Positions 59,664-64,000 of a stretch of DNA of 64,000 nt are shown here, in pieces (the stretch's first letter is position 1; the number at the start of each line of letters is the position of its first letter). The stretch is from Liquidambar formosana (lineage: Eukaryota > Streptophyta > Magnoliopsida > Saxifragales > Altingiaceae): the NCBI GenBank assembly GCA_039720395.1, contig CM077832.1, forward strand, positions 930,001-994,000, read 5' to 3'. The notes under the pieces are model-generated. The model had not been told where the DNA came from. It did not search any database and saw nothing but the letters and a program-made list of their open reading frames with translations. The translations under genes and the position numbers were made by a program.

Positions 59664-59973
59664 CTACCTGTTTAAGCCATCAGAAACTACTTTGAGCACT
59701 TTGTCGTCTCTTTTCTCTCCAACTCTCGCCCCACATCTTGGCCTCTGCAACAGCTCGCTCTCGATCTAAATCATTGTTTAACATCTTTGTTGTTTCTTTT
59801 GGGGAGTTAATGTTTTCAGTCCACTGGACTTCTACCTTGCTTATAAGTCTTCGTTCTTCTTTCTCCGATGTCCTTCCTCCTCTCTCACCTATGTAAGTCC
59901 CACTACTACTTTTTGTTCTCTCATCCTTATATCCATCACCTTCCGCACAACTTTCAGGAGCCTCATTGGTGTT
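59664..59973 (-). other. Conserved kinase C-terminal tail in a shifted frame
   Basis: One base out of frame from the kinase ORF, an open frame from 59973 reads [17 protein letters not shown] ... to RERAVAEAKMWGESWREK ... and SAQSSF before TGA at 59680-59682. The RERAVAEAK.WGE.WRE signature is the tail of PBL27-type RLCK-VII kinases. Removing one more base before that TGA would read FDGLNR and stop at 59664-59666, as in relatives ending SFD(G/S). The coding pattern indicates that this tail was recently, or still is, part of the protein. Confidence 0.75.
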
Positions 59974-62359
59974 GTACTGGACGAGATGTCAAATAATTCA
60001 TAGCATGCACCACATCTCTCATGGAAGGACGGGTACTGGCACTTTCTCGTAGACACATGGATGCCACTTCCACAGCCTTGTGTAGGACAGGCTCTGGGAA
60101 CCGACCTCTCAACTGTGGATCTGCTAATTGCACAAAGTGCTTGCGGTCTTTCAACATGGGGCGTGCCTACAAAGACAGCGAATTTGGATAAAATTAGAAA
60201 AATAAAAAATAAAAAATTGTTAAATGATGTATTTTGGCAAACTGCATCATTGTAATTCAGATCACACAGAGAAGCTAAATCATCATGTAAAACTAGGAAA
60301 CCTCCAAGATGAATACTATCAGTATTTGCACACACAACAGACACTACTATATATTTTGTCAATGGCTTCTTCGAGGGACTAAGGGTAGATTGAATTCCCT
60401 CAAAAATTTAAAAAGTCATTCCTAACTGAGAAGATATGCAATTGATTTACAAAACAGTAATTATGATTCAATCAACAGATAGATTCAGATGTCTGAACCA
60501 TATAAAGCAACCATGCATGTAAAAGATTGGTTATTCCTGTAGATACTCTGGATCAAGAGCAGCCTAATTGGATTATCACAATTCACAACCATCCAACTTG
60601 CAGAAGTTAGTCAAGAAGCACTTAAAGGTGTTTACTTCCTCTATCATGTGTGTCTGATGTAGCTCTGCTGTCACAATTGGTAAAAAGCTCTGAACAATAA
60701 GTAGATATCCTTTCCCTTGAGAATCTAATCAGAGTACATGTTTCGGAAAATTGACAGACATCTAGAAAAATATAAAGTGAATTACCCAATCAACAAGTTG
60801 TTGTTTTCCATGACCACGGGTTGCATCAAGTGCTTTGTGTCCAGTTATCAGCTCCAACAAGACTACCCCAAAGCTATAAATATCAGACTTTATTGTCAGT
60901 TTTCCACTTGTGGCATACTCAGGCGCACAATAACCATGAGTACCCATGACCCTGGTGGAGACATGTGACCTATCTCCACTTGGACCAAATTTCGCAAGCC
61001 CAAAATCAGAAAGTTTTGGGTTAAACCCTTCATCCAACAATATGTTAGACGATTTTAAGTCCCTGAATATAACAGGAGGATCTGCTTCATTGTGCAGGTA
61101 ATCCAATCCTTTGGCTGCACCTGCTGCTATCATCATCCTTGTGTTCCAATCCAGTGGCTCCTTATCAGGTATTATATCTGCACAACAACAGAAGGGTCAT
61201 CACTCTTGCATGTCACTGAAAATATATTAAAAGGATAGCATATGGTAGGTATTATATATACTCGCCATGTTCTTAGTTTCTACTGTCCAGTTATACCTTG
61301 TGGACCTCATAGAGATAGGACCGTATAAAGAAACAAGATCAGAACTTATCATGAGAAGATAAATGAAGAACAATTTCTATTATCCACTTAATATCCACAA
61401 TGTTTCTTCTGCAGGAATAAACATTAAATTTGAAATGTATAATTACAGAGTGAGAAAAAATGGCATAATAGAAGGCTAAGAAATATCAGATTGACAAGAT
61501 TAGGGTAACGCAAGTATATGCAAAGCAAGTGGTAAGAAAAAATGGCATATATATGCAAAGCAAGTGCTAAAATGAGAAACTAATTCTTTTTTTATTTTTT
61601 TTAAGAACTGAAACTCTTAATACAATCTCAATTAATCCTGAGAACTATAATTTGTACCAACTCATTTTTCATTTTTGCCAATTTTCATTTCCCATTGTAA
61701 AATTAGAATAAATTAGACATAATAATTTTTAAACATAAGAGAAGCCAATTATTAATGGCTTCGAGAATTTTACCATGGAGGTGATATTCCAAGGATCCTA
61801 AGGCCATGAATTCATAAACAAGAAGGCGCTGGTCCCCTTCAGCACAGTAACCAATCAAATTGACAAGATTAGGGTGACGCAGAAGAGAAAGCATGAGAAC
61901 CTCTACCAGAAACTCCTTGTCCCCTTGGAGACCTGTCTTATTTAGTTGCTTAACAGCCACAACCTGCGAACAAGAAGAACACATATTAACTGGAAAAGGA
62001 GTAGCTCACCTATTCAAAGTTATCAAAGAATAAGAAAAACCATAAATATTACTGGGATGATGCAGCCAAAAAGGAAAAGAAAAATGAAAAAAGAAAAAAG
62101 GGGAAAACAAGTCACCCCTGTAAGAGAATGACGTAGAAAACAAAAGGTTCATCAGCTATAGAAAACTTTACCCGACCAGTGCTTTCTATTAGCCCTTTGT
62201 AAACAGACCCAAATCCACCTTCCCCTATCAGGGACTCTGGCCTAAAATTATTTGTTGCAGTTGCCAGCTCTCTGTAGGTGAATATCTTATTATGAGCATC
62301 GGACTCATCTTGTGGAACTGATGATTCCATATTGATTTTTGATCCAAGTGCATTCGCTT
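59963..62359 (-). CDS. Receptor-like cytoplasmic kinase, RLCK-VII (PBL27-like), 5' exon not found
   Basis: Exons are 62172-62359, 61774-61963, 60786-61177 and 59963-60166. Kinase landmarks are [11 protein letters not shown] (P-loop), VVAVKQL (catalytic Lys), [18 protein letters not shown] (catalytic loop; Phe where most kinases have His and this family usually Tyr), SDFGLAK, the activation segment [33 protein letters not shown] and a C-lobe Arg in [10 protein letters not shown]. The [28 protein letters not shown] core is typical of RLCK-VII kinases, which relay signals from pattern-recognition receptors at the plasma membrane. The first exon shown begins in phase with an upstream exon (acceptor TTTGTAG); the N-terminal acylated MGC-type exon was not found up to 64000. 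Internal ATGs near 62332 or 62373 could start a shortened product. The ORF ends prematurely in PVQHQ; see the tail at 59664. Confidence 0.88.
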
Positions 62360-64000
62360 CTACAAAGTCCATTACACAAGTAAAAGTAGATCCATAAGCC
62401 CAGTCAGAAACTAAACCATGCCAGTGTTGAGGAAATTCTTCAAAAATGCAAATCTTGATTTTAATCAGCTCAGTTACAAAGAATATACTTAGGTGTCTTC
62501 TATGCCAGTCTAAGTAGTGAAAGAAAGAACACAATTACAAGTTTTCTACACAAATTCAATGTGGACACTCATGCTTAGGATGTATAACATAATGTAAAAG
62601 AGTACGTTTGCACATTGTTCCTATAATATCAATATCAAGGGTTGGCCCATACGATAACTTAAGCATGAATTTCCATGTTCATCTCGAGAAACCTGTATAA
62701 TGGAGCAGCCCCCAAGCTTATTTCCAAGCTAAAAATGGTGATGAATGGACTTGAAGAGGTGCCGTAAGTCTAATTCAATTTGTTTAGTTCTTCTCATCTC
62801 TGATTTTCTCTGCTTCATTCATAACTTGTCCCTATCCATATTTAATCAAGATTCCCATTCTTCTTCTTCTAACTCTATGTCAACCATATAATATCAAGCA
62901 ACAACTGATATCTTGTCTATACATGAATTTGTAGATAGAGTTGGGAAGTGAGTTTAATATGAAAGATCATGGGTGAATTAGACTATATCTTGGCAATCGA
63001 AGTAATTCAAACACCCTTTAGGTTGAATTTATCATGAGAGATGCACCAGGGATTCACCCGATCCAGCCAGAATGATCAAATACTCAAATGAAAGGTATTC
63101 AACTCCATTGGTAATAAAGAATTGCATCAACTAATGAGTTACCCTCTGATGGAATTTTTTTCAAACGTCTTGCAAAAGTAGTTCAATATCTGATCATTTC
63201 TAGGTCAGGGCTAACTCATGGAGTCAATCGTGTATGCTAGTTCATACATGCACCACCATTAGTCACATGCAACTCATAAAAGTATACAACACAATCTTCA
63301 CTATGTCTAAAGAATGTCGAATTTTGGATTTCATTTTCTCCCCAACTCCAACCGATACACATTGAGTTGGAATACCATTATGTCAAAGATAAGGTCACTC
63401 TAAGATATGTTGTCAATTAATTCACTCTATCCAAATAACACCACGACAACATTTCAACCATATCACTCCCTACAGATTGCTTCTGCAGTTTAAATCTACC
63501 ATGAGTTCACTCTGCTTCCCTCCACAATAGGGAAAGTGCCACATTCTAGTTAGCCCAACTCAGAAATGGTTATCCAGAGTCAGTTTTGAAGAGTTTCATT
63601 CAGTTTTTGAACTACTAAGGTGCATATAAATAAATACTCCGTAAATAATTTCATCTGGGTAACTCTTTACAAACTCCGACAATTAGAAAACCAATTTATA
63701 ATATATGTAGACAATCGATAAAACCTACCCCTACCCCTAACCCCCTAATATCAACAAATGGGTATAAATGCTCCTTCATGAACTTGAACCTGATATCACT
63801 CACTCAACAAGTAAAAAAATTACAACTAGCTATCATGCCATTGGCAAAAATAATTAAGATCGCACTACTGCCACAATATATTACCAAATACCCATTAACC
63901 CAATAAAGATATGGTCTCTGTAATGAGCCAAATAGAGGGGGGGAAAATAGAGAGGGTAATTTTGATTAAAAAATTATCCTTTTTTTTTTTTTTTTTTGGT
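62360..64000. other. Upstream of the visible kinase exons; no exon found
   Basis: If the kinase has a 5' exon, this is its intron. It is AT-rich, without a convincing MGC-type start on the - strand. It ends in a T-run at 63979-63998. No RNA gene or transposon recognised. Confidence 0.4.

Noticed and set aside
1..64000. CRISPR arrays, bacterial operons, phage or integrated viral genes
   Set aside because: No spaced identical repeats, no Shine-Dalgarno-style gene packing and no viral polymerase or capsid motifs; all real genes are intron-containing plant genes.

Overview
The window is nuclear DNA of a dicot plant, very probably a woody eudicot. It is AT-rich, genes are split by GT/AG introns, and the families are plant-typical (NAC factor, RLCK-VII kinase, plant DHHC acyltransferase, plant DRB). 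Between the genes lie many small non-autonomous transposons, Helitrons and microsatellites. No bacterial, organellar or viral gene block is visible. All splice junctions were set by eye from reading frame, splice consensus and recalled family sequence; no alignment or transcript data were used.

Layout. 1-2930 (-): 5' part of a BAR-domain-like At2g33490-type gene that runs off the left edge. 6661-7972 (-): three-exon gene for a small acylated 'MGCGVSK' protein, carrying an apparent frameshift. 10208-12921 (+): small conserved basic protein of 73 aa. 17447-18378 (-): NAC transcription factor. 25364-28511 (-): seven-exon glycerophosphodiester phosphodiesterase. 37150-39879 (+): TIM8, a small Tim chaperone of the mitochondrial intermembrane space. 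43620-45275 (-): double-stranded RNA-binding protein of the DRB2/3/5 type. 49060-54984 (-): DHHC protein S-acyltransferase. 58122-58193 (+): tRNA-Gln(UUG). 59963-62359 (-): RLCK-VII (PBL-type) kinase whose conserved C-terminal tail is frame-shifted; its 5' exon was not found.

These genes do not form a pathway; this is an ordinary gene neighbourhood. The structured material lies between and inside the genes. There is a Helitron with an intact 3' hairpin and CTAG end (46467-48141) and a decayed relative on the other side of the DRB gene. A Mutator-like element has a perfect 10-bp target duplication (35663-36552), with a second related element between it and TIM8. Other features are a PIF/Harbinger-type element with TTA duplications, paired MITEs of a 'CACTTTGCCCC' family (one inside a GDPD intron), a foldback element upstream of the NAC gene, two LTR fragments with a primer-binding-like site in the TIM8 intron, a three-copy 190-bp tandem repeat, a LINE RNase H relic, and an in-frame minisatellite in exon 1 of the BAR-like gene.

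I did not find a clearly new biological system. The most useful leads are the two frame-disrupted conserved genes, where every break reads as one extra base; the exon minisatellite; the AUG-stop element in the probable DRB leader; and the MULE-type insertions stacked at the TIM8 promoter.
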